The notes: generated by a model not told the origin, from the letters alone. A stretch of DNA of 64,000 bases from Nissolia schottii (GCA_003254905.1 QANU01048639.1:103063-167062); one strand, 5' to 3'. Shown: positions 11,421-23,540, counted from the stretch's first letter. Made by a program: numbers and translations.

Positions 11421-12470
11421 GAAGGAGGCCGAGGCATTCAAGGGAGATCTAACCCCCCCACTACATCCAACACATTCCACTCCATTTTCCACTTTTCATT
11501 ACTTAGGTTAGGTTTAGAAAGAAACTTAGGGTTTAGAAGCTTTCCTTAAGAGGAGGTGCTGTCGAAATTGTCAACAGTTGCGAACCGTGGTGGAAGTGTG
11601 GAAACATTTCACCACTTTTCTCAACAACTATTACTCTAAACCCTGTAAGTCTGTAAACTATCCATGACAATGGATAGCTAACTTTCTTTATTGTTGGGAT
11701 TGATGTGCTTTATTTCTTAATGTATCCATTGTAACTTATGTTTATGATTTTATAACGTCTTATGGTTTTAATGAATGATCTTGTGCTTAATGCCTGCTGT
11801 TGTTAGTAATTTTGATTCTTAACTTGAGACTTGCTTACATGAACGAAAGTTATGCTAGTTAAGTTACAAACCAGGTTAAGATCAATAGTGCTTTGAATAA
11901 GCCTGATTTTATGCTTGAATATTGTGAACGAAAGTTACAACTATTTGAGCTTGACCTAGATCAATTCATTTAGTTCTTTTCTGCCATAACTGGAGATCTA
12001 GAGCTAATCGCATTGACACCTGCTTTAACTTCAATGTACTTTGTTGAGTTTGTGCAAGACATTGACAACTTAATAAAGGAACTTGTGAGCTTAACATGCT
12101 TGAAAAAGATGATTAAGTTAAGAACTGGTGGCGATAAAATCAATAAGACTCATAAGTCACATGGCTGCATTAAGAAATATTGTCACTAAAATCCCAACAT
12201 CTTTCTTTACCTGCCTAAACTCTACTCCATTATTGTTCTCTTTATTTTATTTGCAAGTTATTTATCAATTATTTACTCATCAAAATATCGATACACTTCC
12301 CATAGCTTAAAATAGTTCAACTCCAAGATATTGGTTTTAAACACAATCCCTGTGGATACGATTATACCCGTCTATACTGCAATTGGATTCCGCGTGAATC
12401 TGAAAGCTGTAGAAGGATATATTAAATTGACGAGAGTGTAAAACTATTGCAAAAAGGCTTTCAACAATTT

Positions 12471-12488
12471 TGGCGCCGTTGCCGGGGA
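12471..12488 (+). other. Primer binding site of element 2 (tRNA-Asp)
   Basis: TGGCGCCGTTGCCGGGGA, perfectly complementary to the 3' end of plant tRNA-Asp, 4 bases after the 5' LTR. Confidence 0.93.
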
Positions 12489-12603
12489 TTGTGCCAATTT
12501 AAAACACTATCTTGAGTAGATATTTTAAGCTTTTGTAAATAGTGTAATTAGCATTTTTCTGTTATTATTCTAACCCCTTGAAAAGACTTTTCTATCTTGG
12601 TGT

Positions 12604-15300
12604 ATGCGAAAGAAAACCTCTGCAGATCAACTTCTATTCGATCCAGAAATAGAAGCAACCGCTAGGAGGAATCGACGCAACACAAGGAGAGCTCAAGCTT
12701 TAGCAGAGGCGGTAGAGGAACAAGAAATTTCCTCATCTTCTTCTTCGAATCAAGACACGATGGCAGAAACTAGAGGAGAAACTGCTGGAACAGGACAAAG
12801 CCAAGGCTTTGTCAACTTCACCCCACGAAACATCATTCGCATGGGACGAACAACGGGGACACAACGTATGCCTTAGTTACAACCAGGTCTAGTTCAATTA
12901 ATGCATGCTAACCCTTTTGCAGGATTAGACCATGAGGATCCATATGCGCATCTCACAAAATTTTACGAGCTATGTGGAACTTCTGCTATGTCAGAAACCG
13001 ATGAAGAAGCGATTTTCCTTAGGTTGTTTCCGTTAACTTTGATCGGGAAGGCGAAGGAATGGCTACTAGATCAACCCCAAACTATCCTCTCCAACTGGGA
13101 TCAGCTGGAAAAAAGATTCTGTTCCAGGTATTTTTCTCAGTCGAAATTTATGGACTTAAAAACTGCAATCTCTACCTTTGTGCAGGCACCAAATGAAAGT
13201 TTGTGCGAAGCATGGGAGCGATACAAATCAATGCTGAGAAGATGCCCAAATCATGGATTTGATGCGAGAACGCAAATTCATATTTTTAGAAATGGCCTGC
13301 AACAACAGCATAAGCTTATGCTGGACGCAGCGGCTGGTGGACAAATAATGTCCAAAACACCAGACGAGGCCATAACAATCATCGAATCCATGGCTTTAAC
13401 AGATCAACAAGGGCAGTATAGCAGAAGTCCCGCAAGGAGAGGAGGCATGTTAGAGCTGGGCACAAACGATGCCATCCTAGCCCAAAACAGGCAACTACAA
13501 CAACAACTGGATGAAATGAAGAAAGCGCTGAATGAGTTGCCAAAGTAGTTGAAGGAGAGCCAGTCATCAAGAAGACACCAGGTAATGCAATGTGAATTTT
13601 GTTTTGGTGATCATCCCACTGGCTATTGTGAGTGCAGGGAAGAGAAAGCGCAATTTGTTAATAATCAACAGAGGCCAGGCCAACAATTTCCAAGGAATCA
13701 AAATTATCAACCTTGGAGGCAGGAAGCGGGCCCATCCAATAGAGCGCCACTTCCCTATCAAACCCAGCAATTTCAACCCCCACACCACATTCCGACTCAT
13801 CAAAATCAACCACCCAATTCCATAATGGAGGACACCTTGACACAGTTCATGCAGATGTCCATGGCGACCCAGAAAAATACCGATGCTTCGATTAAGAACT
13901 TGGAGATTCAAGTAGGCCAGCTCGCAAAGGAAATGGCCGAAATCAGGAGGGGAGCCTTCTCTGCCAACACAGAGCCCAATCCGAAGGAGTCATGCAAGGC
14001 AGTCTTGACACGCAGTGGCAAACTGCTGAGATCTGACGTTGTTAAGGAGACTGTTGGTAAAAAGGGTGGAGTTGAAAAAAAGGAGAAAGTTGGAAGAAAA
14101 ATAATAGAAGAAGTGGAGAAAGAGGAAGAAGAAAAAAATAAAAATAAAGAAAATGAAAAAGAAAAAAAGAAAGAGAAAAAGAAAGAGGAGGAGGAAGTAG
14201 AAAAAGAAAAGATGTTGATCAAAGAAAAATCACTTCCTTATCCAAAAACTCCCTCAAAACTTGACAAGGAGAGGCAGTTTGCGAGGTTTATGGATATTTT
14301 TAAAAGGTTACAAATCAATATTCCATTTGCCGAAGCACTGGAACAAATGCCCTCCTATGCCAAGTTTATGAAGGAGTTATTGACGAAAAAAAGGAGATAT
14401 CAAGAGGAGGAAACAGTGCAGTTAGGTGCAAACTGCAGTGCCATCATCCAGAATTATATTCCCCACAAATTAAGAGATCCTGGAAGTGTCACCATTCCTG
14501 TCACCATTGGGAATGTTTCAGTGGGAAAAGCTTTAATTGATCTTGGGGCTAGTGTTAGCCTAATGCCCCTATCTGGGCTTAAAAGAATAAGTGATTTGGA
14601 ACTGAAGCCAACCAAGATGTCTTTACAGCTAGCCGACCGATCGATCAAATATCCACTCGGCGTAGCGAAAGATGTTCTGGTAAAGGTTGATAAATTTTTA
14701 ATCCCCGCTGACTTTGTGGTGATTGACATTTCAGAGGATGCTGAGGTTCCCCTAATTCTTGGGAGACCTTTTATGAGGACTGCAAGAATGGGAATATACA
14801 TGGACAGAGGAAAATTGACGATCAGAGTCCATGGGGATGAGGTGCAGTTAGATATGTTCGAGGCCATGAAACATCCGGAGGATGAGGGACAATGTTTTAG
14901 CCTTGATGTACTTGATGAGGTTATTATGCAAGTACAACGGCGACCTCAAGTAGTAGACCCGTTGGAAATGGCATTAATCAATAACCCCGCACCATTTACT
15001 GCAGATGAAGAAAAGGAGATAGAGCTATTCTTGCAAAACCTTGACTCCACACCAACCATCCTTCCTAAAAAAGCAGAAATAGAGGATCTCGACAGGAAAG
15101 CTAAACCAAAGAAAGAAAAGAGACTAGAGCTACCACCTTTACCTTCTCAATTTAGGTATGAATTTGTGCAGGATAAGGAGTACGAGAAGGAAGCAGAGGA
15201 AATAAGTAGCTCCTCAATTCTAAAGGAAGGATGGACTTTTCAAAGACTTTTTGAGGTAGCCAAAGTAGTCAGCAATATGCTGGACAAAGAATTTGGCTAA
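12604..15300 (+). pseudogene. gag-pro: gag-protease frame of element 2, interrupted by two amber codons
   Basis: A single frame of 898 codons plus stop runs from ATG 12604 to TAA 15298-15300, broken only by TAG at 12874-12876 and TAG at 13546-13548. Order: basic N-terminus; capsid domain (about residues 100-290: NPFAGLDHEDPYAHLTKF, LIGKAKEWLLDQPQTILSNW, YFSQSKFMDLK); knuckle C-x2-C-x3-H-x4-C (CEFCFGDHPTGYC); a very Lys/Glu-rich segment (about 14050-14225); and an aspartic protease with ALIDLGASVSLMP as active-site block and LILGRPFM as flap-side block. DLG replaces the common DTG/DSG, as usual in Athila-type elements. Element 1 has Gln codons at or next to both amber positions, so a CAG-to-TAG change fits both. 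Alternatively the second TAG, between capsid and knuckle, could be a readthrough signal; I think mutation likelier. No pol follows. Confidence 0.9.
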
Positions 15301-16826
15301 CACTTGCTAAAGACAGGCGTCAAGCTAATGACGTTAAACGAGCGCTTCCTGGGAGGCAACCCAGAGTTCTATGAGTTTTATTACTCTAGTAATTAAGTAT
15401 TAATAATAAGGTGTTAAAATAAAATTTTTTGTGAAGATGGTGAAAATGGTTACAATTGGAAGGAAAGGATAAAAAAAGAAAACAATTCTAATGATTGCTA
15501 ACCAATCCTTGAAAAAGGAGTTCTCTAATTGTTTTGCAGGATGTAAAAGCATTAAGAGGTCACATCAAGAGAACACAGTCACCATAACAGGGAGCATCTT
15601 AATCTTTTTAGTATCTTAATTACTTTTCTTAGCTAGAATATCTTTTTGTACTTGTTTGCTAAAAACAAAGTGGTAATTTATTTTACTTGGGTTTGGTGCA
15701 TGAACACACACAACATGAATTGAATTGTTTCATAATCCATCACGGAACCTGTGATTCGTGCAATAGATACCTTGAAAATGTTCATATGCATTTCTACTTG
15801 TTTGCATAAGCATAACCTTGAAGATGTTTTGAACTCAAGGAAATAAACCCTAAACCTTGTGAGGGGGTGAGCCAAACACTAAGTGAGATAGAGAGAATCA
15901 CCATTGTTTTACGCAATTGAATTTGTTTGAGTCTCTAATTTTGATGAATTGTATGGAAATAATGGGATATGATCAAGGCATTTTGTTCTTTAGAATTTAA
16001 ACCCACTTGGCCAAATAAAGCTTACCATACTTAGGAATACCCCTTTGCCACCCCTTTTGAGCCTAACATGAGAAAATTATTGTTCATAATCCCCGAGCCA
16101 TAAAAAGAAAAACAATGCTACCCTTTAATTTCTAAATTAAGAGAGCATTTAAAAATGGATTATGTACAAAAGATCTAAGTCAGGGGGAGACAAGGATGGG
16201 CAAAAGTGGGAATGTACAAAAAAAGATGAATCAAAAGAACAAAATCAAGAAAAGAACACATTCTATCCTAAAACAAAAGGGAAAAGAAAAAGAAAAAGGG
16301 ATAGAAGAAACTGAAAAGTAAGGAGAAAAAGGGTAAAGTTTGAAAAGAAAACAAGTGACGACAAGAAGTTGGTTTTCAATGCTCTCTTAAATGGAAAACT
16401 TTGCATATCCAGAAAAACCAATGTTTTTGTAGCCTAACCTCATTACAACCCTTGAAAGTCCTTTGTGATCCTTGCATGACCATACTCTGCATTGAATGGT
16501 GAGACAGGTAACAAATTTAAATTGTTGAAATTCAATGGTGATATTGAGCGTAAACACTTGCCCCAAATTGGCCCACTAGCCATTGTGCCCATAAAAGATA
16601 ATTTCCTTGGTGGAAAAGACATTGGATAGAGTGATTTGTTTATGCTATTCAAGTAATTGTGCATTTGACTTGTTCAGGATCTTCTGTGTTTCACATGGTC
16701 TAAAGCTTAAACGGTCAGAACATTTCAATTCATTGCATCAACCAGTTGTTCATATGCATCATTCTCTTGTGAAATAATTCTATTACCTCTTGTTTGAGGA
16801 CAAACAAGGTCTTATGTCAGGGGGAG
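15301..16826 (+). other. Non-coding 3' interior of element 2, with hairpin and polypurine tract
   Basis: It begins with GACGTTAAAC and the hairpin CTGGGAGGCAACCCAG (15349-15364), followed by about 1.4 kb that parallels element 1 (about 4820-6776) without an open frame shared by both. It ends in polypurine tract GTCAGGGGGAG (16816-16826) at the 3' LTR. Confidence 0.75.
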
Positions 16827-18398
16827 TGATAAGTGCCCAATTTACACAAATTTTGACCTATCAAAATGGCACTTATCTATTATATTTTTAAACGAATTAT
16901 CTAATGAATTCCTCTTATTTTGTAGGTTTATAATATATTTTGAAGATGGATGCAAGAAGCTTAAATTAATAATAATCCCATGAAGAATGGAAGAAAAGGG
17001 CAGAATTGGAAAAGAGCTTAAAGAGAAGGTTCTGGACGAAGGCATCGCTCAGCGAATATCATTCATCGCTCAGCGCATAACGAATAATCGCTCAGCGATA
17101 AAACCCTAATCGCTCAGCGAACTTAAGTCGGCAAGCCACTTGCACCGAAGCCATCATTGAGCCAGCTGGAGCCAACTGGAACCAGCCAATCACAGCATGC
17201 CACGCCAGCACCGCCTGCAAAAAGCTGCCGAGCATTTAATGCAAAGTACAATCGCTCAGCGATAGTGCGCCGCCGCCCAGCGACAACAACTTAATCGCTC
17301 AGCGATAGTACAAAATCGTTGAGCGACGGAGACCAATTTTTGCCTATAAATAGAAGGAGGCCGAGGCATTCAAGGGAGATCCAACCCCCCCACTACATCC
17401 AACGCATTCCACTCCATTTTCCACTTTTCATTACTTAGGTTAGGTTTAGAAAGAAACTTAGGGTTTAGAAGCTTTCCTTAAGAGGAGGTGCTGCCGAAAT
17501 TGTCAACAGTTGCGAACCGTGGTGGAAGTGTGGAAACATTTCACCACTTTTCTCAACAACTATTACTCTAAACCCTGTAAGTCTGTAAACTATCCATGAC
17601 AATGGATAGCTAACTTTCTTTATTGTTGGGATTGATGTGCTTTATTTCTTAATGTATCCATTGTAACTTATGTTTATGATTTTATAACGTCTTATGGTTT
17701 TAATGAATGATCTTGTGCTTAATGCCTGCTGTTGTTAGTAATTTTGATTCTTAACTTGAGACTTGCTTACATGAACGAAAGTTATGCTAGTTAAGTTACA
17801 AACCAGGTTAAGATCAATAGTGCTTTGAATAAGCCTGATTTTATGCTTGAATATTGTGAACGAAAGTTACAACTATTTGAGCTTGACCTAGATCAATTCA
17901 TTTAGTTCTTTTCTGCCATAACTGGAGATCTAGAGCTAATCGCATTGACACCTGCTTTAACTTCAATGTACTTTGTTGAGTTTGTGCAAGACATTGACAA
18001 CTTAATAAAGGAACTTGTGAACTTAACATGCTTGAAAAAGATGATTAAGTTAAGAACTGGTGGCGATAAAATCAATAAGACTCATAAGTCACATGGCTGC
18101 ATTGAGAAATATTGTCACTAAAATCCCAACATCTTTCTTTACCTGCCTAAACTCTACTCCATTATTGTTCTCTTTATTTTATTTGCAAGTTATTTATCAA
18201 TTATTTACTCATCAAAATATCGATACACTTCCCATAGCTTAAAATAGTTCAACTCCAAGATATTGGTTTTAAACACAATCCCTGTGGATACGATTATACC
18301 CGTTTATACTGCAATTGGATTCCGCGTGAATCTGAAAGCTGTAGAAGGATATATTAAATTGACGAGAGTGTAAAACTATTGCAAAAAGGCTTTCAACA
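16827..18398 (+). repeat. Element 2, 3' LTR
   Basis: 1,572 bp, same ends as the 5' copy. Dyad array 17045-17326, TATA box 17345-17352. Confidence 0.95.
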
Positions 18399-20074
18399 GG
18401 CCCTATAGCTACGACCTGCTTTCGCCCTGTACCGTTGACGACTGGGCAGTGCTTAGCCTGAGCGGTTGTGATCCGCGGATGCGCGATGGCATACTACATC
18501 GCCAACGATACGAGCAACCATTCAATTGGGGAATGGCGAGGGGTCGGCCCTGTGACTCGACCAGGATTTGGACTCACATACATACGTACATACATCCATA
18601 CATCCATACATACATACATACATACATACATACATTCATTCATACATACATTCATTCGTACGTACGTGCGTTAATCCATTTACATACATATACATTTATC
18701 TTACAGTGGATCCACCTATAGTTTGAAAATAAGGCCAGGTCTATGCCTGTTCGTAATACTTAAAATAGAGTCATGTACGTAACATATAGTATAAGGTCAG
18801 GCCTATGCCTGCGTATAACACATAGCATAAGTTCAGGTCTATGCCTGCGTTCACATTAACCAATCCATCTTGCTGGACTAGTGAGAGGCGTGTCCGTTGG
18901 ATGTGCCAAGAGAGGAGATTAACCTAATCATATAACTACGTACTTTCTATAAGGTACACCGAACCATCTGTGGCCGGAACTTTCCTAGAACATCACTGGT
19001 TCCTTATGTTCAATTATGCACTTTCCTTGTTTTATGTGATCATTTGTCTAGTTATTTAAGGTTGTCCTAACATTCTAATGACAACCATTTCCTCATGATG
19101 CATCATAATAAAATATAGTACATATAGTATAACAAGGATCATGACTTGAAACTATAGGGTATCAGTACTTTTCTAAAAATGCCCGCTTGCTGTCAGAATT
19201 TAGTCATCAGAAACCGGAAAGGTCCAAGACCTCATCCCAAGCTTTTTGATAGCTCCAAGATCATTTTTCACACTTAGAAATTCTGATCCTAACCCCAAAA
19301 TCACGAAATGACTGGTTTACTCTTTTTCCCCAAAATGCTATTTTTCACCCTTAAAACCCTGTTTTCTTTGGAATTTTAGTTCTCAAAAACCCGAAGGGTT
19401 TAAGACTTGGCCTTAAGGTTTTTGATAGTTCTAAACCCATATTTTCTGAAAATTAACCCATTTTTTCAGGTCCTAATTTCAAAATTCCCATTTTTCCCTT
19501 GTTCACCCAAAAATGTCGTTTCTGTCTGTTTTGCAGAGGAATTCGTCGGGGACTCAAAAAATCACAAAACTTAACATCCCCACTCAATTTTTCATCTAGA
19601 TTTCAGAAATAAAATTAGTTTTTGATGATAAAATTCCCAACAAACAGTTCCAGTTCAAAACGTGTTATGCTCATATTTCAAGCTTAGGTTTACCTAAACT
19701 CTGACAGAGTCACAGATAACACAGGCAGTTTCCAGACAAATCTCAACAACATATATATAAGCAAAATCACATATAGAACATACTAACATCATACATCATC
19801 TAGCATAAAACCACATAGATAGTGGAGAGGTCAGTTTACCCACTTGTATAGTTACTTTAGACAGTTCAGGAGATCTACGCGGAATCCTAGCTTGTTCTAT
19901 TGTTCCAAGCTAGCTCTTTCTAAGATAGGTATGTCCAAGATTTCTTTAAGGAGACAAAGAGGAATCTCTAAGAACAAGGTTAGGGAAATTAGGGCTATGT
20001 TTAGTTCAGTGAAGTTTCTGTTTTAGTATCTTGACAGGATAACGACTAAGTGTGCAAACGGACAGAGTTTTGGC
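18399..20074 (-). mobile_element. LTR-D segment 2 (Tekay-like LTR, minus strand)
   Basis: Continuation of LTR-D beyond element 2. GATGTGCCAAGAGAGG, ATATAACTA..TTCT and AAGGTACACCGA match LTR-B (about 23900-23960), as does the CTCATGATGCA block. It contains a (CATA)n tract (18575-18666), three CAGG(C/T)CTATGCCTG hairpin units (about 18730-18850) and a degenerate 177-bp tandem duplication (about 19200-19560). It ends at the target duplication of the hAT element (20067-20074). No gene is seen. Confidence 0.72.
18575..18666. repeat. (CATA)n microsatellite
   Basis: Imperfect CATA/CATT repeats of about 90 bp. Open frames through it give only IHTY-type low-complexity peptides and are not genes. Confidence 0.95.
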
Positions 20075-20256
20075 TAGGGGTGAACATGGGTTGAATCCGA
20101 CCCGACCCAACCCAACCCGCTTGGGTCGGGTTAAGTCGGGTCGGCAGGTCAAACCCAATGGATCCACCATATTATACGGGTCACGTCTCGGGTCTCTACT
20201 CTTCAACCCGACCCGACCCGCCGACCCGCGTGTATATATATATATATATATATTTA

Positions 20257-20295
<39 letters not shown>

Positions 20296-21453
20296 TACTA
20301 CTATATATATACTAAACAGCAAACTAGAGTTCAGAATGCAACTGCAGCGCCGTTTCCATTCCATCTGCAACCATACTCATCTTTCACCCTAACTCTTTGG
20401 TTGCCTTTGCTGCGCCGCCTGCAATCCATCGTCATCTTCCTTCACTGCGCCGTTTCTTTGCTGTGCCGTTTCCATCTTCATCTTCCTTTAATGCTCCTTC
20501 TTCTTCATCCTTCGTTGCGCCATCCCTTCGCCTCTCTTCCTGCGTCAACTCCGCCGGCCACCGTGCCTCCACTCTTCGTTTCCATCTTAGAAGGTTGGAT
20601 TTGATTTTTCGCATCTTTAATCCTAATTTTGATTTTGATTTTCCCTAATTTTAACCCAATATCCCTTTCAATTTCCTTTCCATCTTCTTCTTCTTCAATG
20701 TTCTTCTTCTTCATCTTATTTATTCTCTGTTTGTTTATGTTAATTTTCTAAACTTTACCATTGTTAACTGTGGCTACAACTTTAGCGTTGGCAGAACAGC
20801 ACCACTATTTCCAGCTGAAAGCAGTTTGTCTCAAGTTTGTTGTAACTACCCTCTTTAAAAGGATAGCAAGAGCCATAGTTAGAGGGAGAATGATGATGAT
20901 CTGATCTTTCATATGATTAGAGGTCATTTTTTATTTTCTTAGCTTATTCATGTGTAAGAGTCTAAGAGATATAAATGTAATTTGTGATGGGGGCTTTTAT
21001 TGGTCTCTGTTTGTTGTAGGTTTCTGTGATATCTATAGTTTGTTTTTAGTTTTCCTGGACAAGAAAGAAAAAACCTGTCGCTGGTGGTTCTGTTGTATTC
21101 TTTTACATTATATCATTAAATCTGATTAAATACATTGGAGGTATCTTCTGATGAAATTTAAATAAAATAAAATTTTTAATTTAACAAATAGTTTTTAAAA
21201 AAAATAATAGCTTTTTTCTATTAAAAATATATATATTTTTTAAAGAAATGGAATTTTTAAAAAAAAATTAGTTAAAAATAGGGGGTGGGTCACCTGCTGA
21301 CCCGCTAATCCGACCCAATCCGGGCAGGTGGCGGGTCTGGCGGGTACCTAGTGAAAAATTGAAAATTACACCCGACCCGACCCACCCGTTGATAGGCGGG
21401 TCGGATGAGTAACATGTGTGGGTCCGACCCGACCCGACCCATGTGCACCCCTA
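20075..21453. mobile_element. Non-autonomous hAT-type DNA transposon
   Basis: The 1,379-bp element is bounded by a perfect 8-bp target duplication GTTTTGGC (20067-20074 and 21454-21461), the hAT length. Ends are inverted: left TAGGGGTGAACATGGGT, right end read inward TAGGGGTGCACATGGGT (16 of 17 match). Next to both ends are many GGGTCGGGTC or GACCCGACCC words, the subterminal repeats typical of hAT elements. The middle holds TA and TTA microsatellites (about 20231-20305), a C/T-rich block (about 20340-20700) and AT-rich sequence. I see no transposase (no hAT dimerisation or DDE blocks), so it would depend on a hAT transposase elsewhere. It sits in LTR-D. Confidence 0.92.
20231..20305. repeat. 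(TA)n and (TTA)n microsatellites in the hAT element
   Basis: Compound simple repeat; the Tyr-rich open frames across it are artefacts. Confidence 0.95.
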
Positions 21454-22108
21454 GTTTTGGCAAGGTTTTCTCCTATGTCATGTTTTTGGAAGAGATCATG
21501 GCTATTTATAGGCCAAGCCACGAAATTTCATTTCCCAAAATGTGTATCATCCCGCTTTCTCCTTGTTGAAAATCTCGCTAGATAGATGCCTATGAAATTC
21601 TCATTGTAGGTTAAACCATTAGAAACATAAACTCTTTAGGTTAAAAGTGTCTGTAGAAATAATTCTGCTCATTTTTATAAAATTTTGCAGACACTAGAAT
21701 AAACCATTTTTGTCGTCTGAGTACAACAGTGCATCAAAAGTACCCATAAAAGGTACGAGAGTTCACAAATACCTTAGATGTACCTAAATTCTTCCTTAGA
21801 AAAGTTAGGGGATCATAAGGATGTGATCAAAATATTTTTAGAATAACTGTACGCGAAGTACTAGGACCAAAAGCAACAAAACCTTATCAAAATTGATCTG
21901 CTGGAGACCTTTAATTCTTGGCCACACAAGTGGCCAAGACACAAAAGGCCTTGCACGACCAAGAAAAGGCCAAGTGGCCTAGTCAAAAAGTCCAAGAGGT
22001 GAGTCATGGTGGTGAGTCACCATGCATGATGTCATGCATGACATAAGCTAGAGGTAAAATGGTAAATTGGTCCAAGGGCATTTTGGAAAAGTGAATTTTG
22101 TGGCTTGG
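21454..22108 (-). mobile_element. LTR-D segment 3, with TATA box
   Basis: LTR-D resumes after the hAT element. GGCTATTTATAGGCC (TATA box on the minus strand, about 21501-21511) corresponds to GGGCTATTTATAGCC in LTR-B (24875-24889), supporting LTR identity and minus orientation. The segment is cut at 22108 by LTR-B; the rest of LTR-D is not found in the window. Confidence 0.65.
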
Positions 22109-23540
22109 TGTAACATCCTAGGTTGGCAGCTTATGCTTAAGTCATAATCTATGTCCGCTAGGTTGTTATCTGCTGTGTGGGAATACTGGTAGTCCCTATT
22201 TATCTTGGAAAATAAATTTGTTAACTCAAAATAAGGACCCATTTTTTCTTCCACAATTACTTTTCGTTTAGCTAGGAGCCATGCGCTTGCGAGCTATACC
22301 ATATGCTCGTTAGGTACGTATAACAGAAAAGCAGGAATGTAAATATCATACATACAAGCAGAACAATTTGGGTCCACCCATTAATAATTCGCATAGGCAT
22401 CATCATATGTACATATATATATCATCAGTGTTTGTACAGGTTAGGACCTACTAGTACTACAAAATATACTAGTACAGAATATACAAGTCATACATATACA
22501 TTATACATCAGCTAATATTACATCCATATCTACTACAAAACAACATCAGGATCTGAAGATAGGGTTAGGGAAGGCAAGGCTGGTCAGGGTGTTGAGCTTA
22601 CTCCTCAAGGTCCGCGTCCTCCTTCTCCTTGCTCTCCTCGAACGCATCATCCTCCTCGGTCGGAGGTGTCTCAGGTACGTCTGGCAGGTCCCGAGAGATG
22701 TTGGATGGACCTGACTCTCATCCTGGCTCCTCGCCAGTAGATCGAGGGTGGTCGTCGCCTCAAGGAAACTGGGTCGATCTCTACGTTCTTCTCATAAGGG
22801 GGAGGTTCTTCCGCCATGTCGCTCGGCTGAGGTTCATCGATAGAGGGTCCCGGCTCCACTGGTGCGGGTGGTACTGCTCGGAGAGGAACGAGGTTGTTCA
22901 CCACGAGGAATGTCCAAAACTCTGCCTCCTCCCCTGTCTCAGGGTTAACGTTCCTTAATCTACTCCAGAGGATCCGCCGCTTCCTCAGCGGTAAACTCAT
23001 CGGGCTCACCTCAAGTCATAAGTGAGTGGGGTGAGAACAGATGGTTCCCAGTGGATAACTATAGAGTAGTGGGGTCTGGTTACTCAATTATGCTTCAGGC
23101 CACTTAGGAGATCTCTAAGTGTTCATGCAACTAGATTCCCTACTTATTATTATTTGCCTAGGATCCTGAGTAGCTTTATCTAATTACTAGATGATTGGGA
23201 TTTCTAGTTATTACTTACCTAGGCTTTTGCGCTTATTAACTAGACTCGCGGTGCAATGGTGACCGTCTCGTATGTGTCTCACAGACGGCTGACTCAATAT
23301 ATTTATATCCATTCATATATAGTCATACAATTATACAATTATTACATCAATATCATGCATGAAGGGACTGGGGTTTCTCTTACGCGCCTATGGCTGCGTC
23401 TTTTTCGTTGCTGGGTGCCGCCACTCCCTTCTTGACTGTGGGATCGTCATCCCCATACAACCGCAACCGCTTGCAACCATTCAACTGATAGAATGGAGGG
23501 AGTGTGCCCTGGTGGTAACACTGGAAAATGAGGGCTCGCT

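Larger units (their letters stand above)
10895..12466 (+). repeat. Element 2, 5' LTR
   Basis: 1,572 bp. A dyad array (11113-11394) precedes the TATA box TATAAATA (11413-11420). It is homologous to the element 1 LTR but a separate subfamily, since long 3' stretches differ. Confidence 0.95.
10895..18398 (+). mobile_element. Element 2: young non-autonomous gag-protease LTR retrotransposon
   Basis: Complete element of 7,504 bp with two 1,572-bp LTRs beginning TGATAAGTGCCC and ending TTTCAACA. I count nine differences between the LTRs, all transitions, or about 99.4% identity, so it is recent. Flanking 5-mers are GACCC (10890-10894) and GGCCC (18399-18403), one mismatch, so the target duplication is probable but imperfect. 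It has a perfect tRNA-Asp primer site, a gag-protease frame with two amber stops, a conserved non-coding tail and a polypurine tract (16816-16826). Reverse transcriptase, RNase H and integrase are absent. It sits in LTR-D. Confidence 0.95.

Noticed and set aside
11505..11540. TTAGGGTTTAG words, considered as telomere-like repeat
   Set aside because: Single, irregular occurrences inside an LTR, repeated only because the LTR is duplicated.
13908..14867. Minus-strand open frames opposite the element 2 gag-protease frame
   Set aside because: They are shadows of the plus-strand frame; Ser/Phe-rich antisense of the Lys/Glu-rich segment.
18449..18721. Open frames with IHTYIHTY-type peptide, also at 10697-10885
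   Set aside because: They are translations of CATA microsatellites.
20158..20604. Open frame with a long Tyr/Leu run
   Set aside because: It crosses TA/TTA simple repeats inside the hAT element and has no domain.
22629..23009. Overlapping open frames on both strands near 22.6-23.0 kb
   Set aside because: They lie inside LTR-B, lack any recognisable domain and are not seen as coding in relatives of this LTR type.
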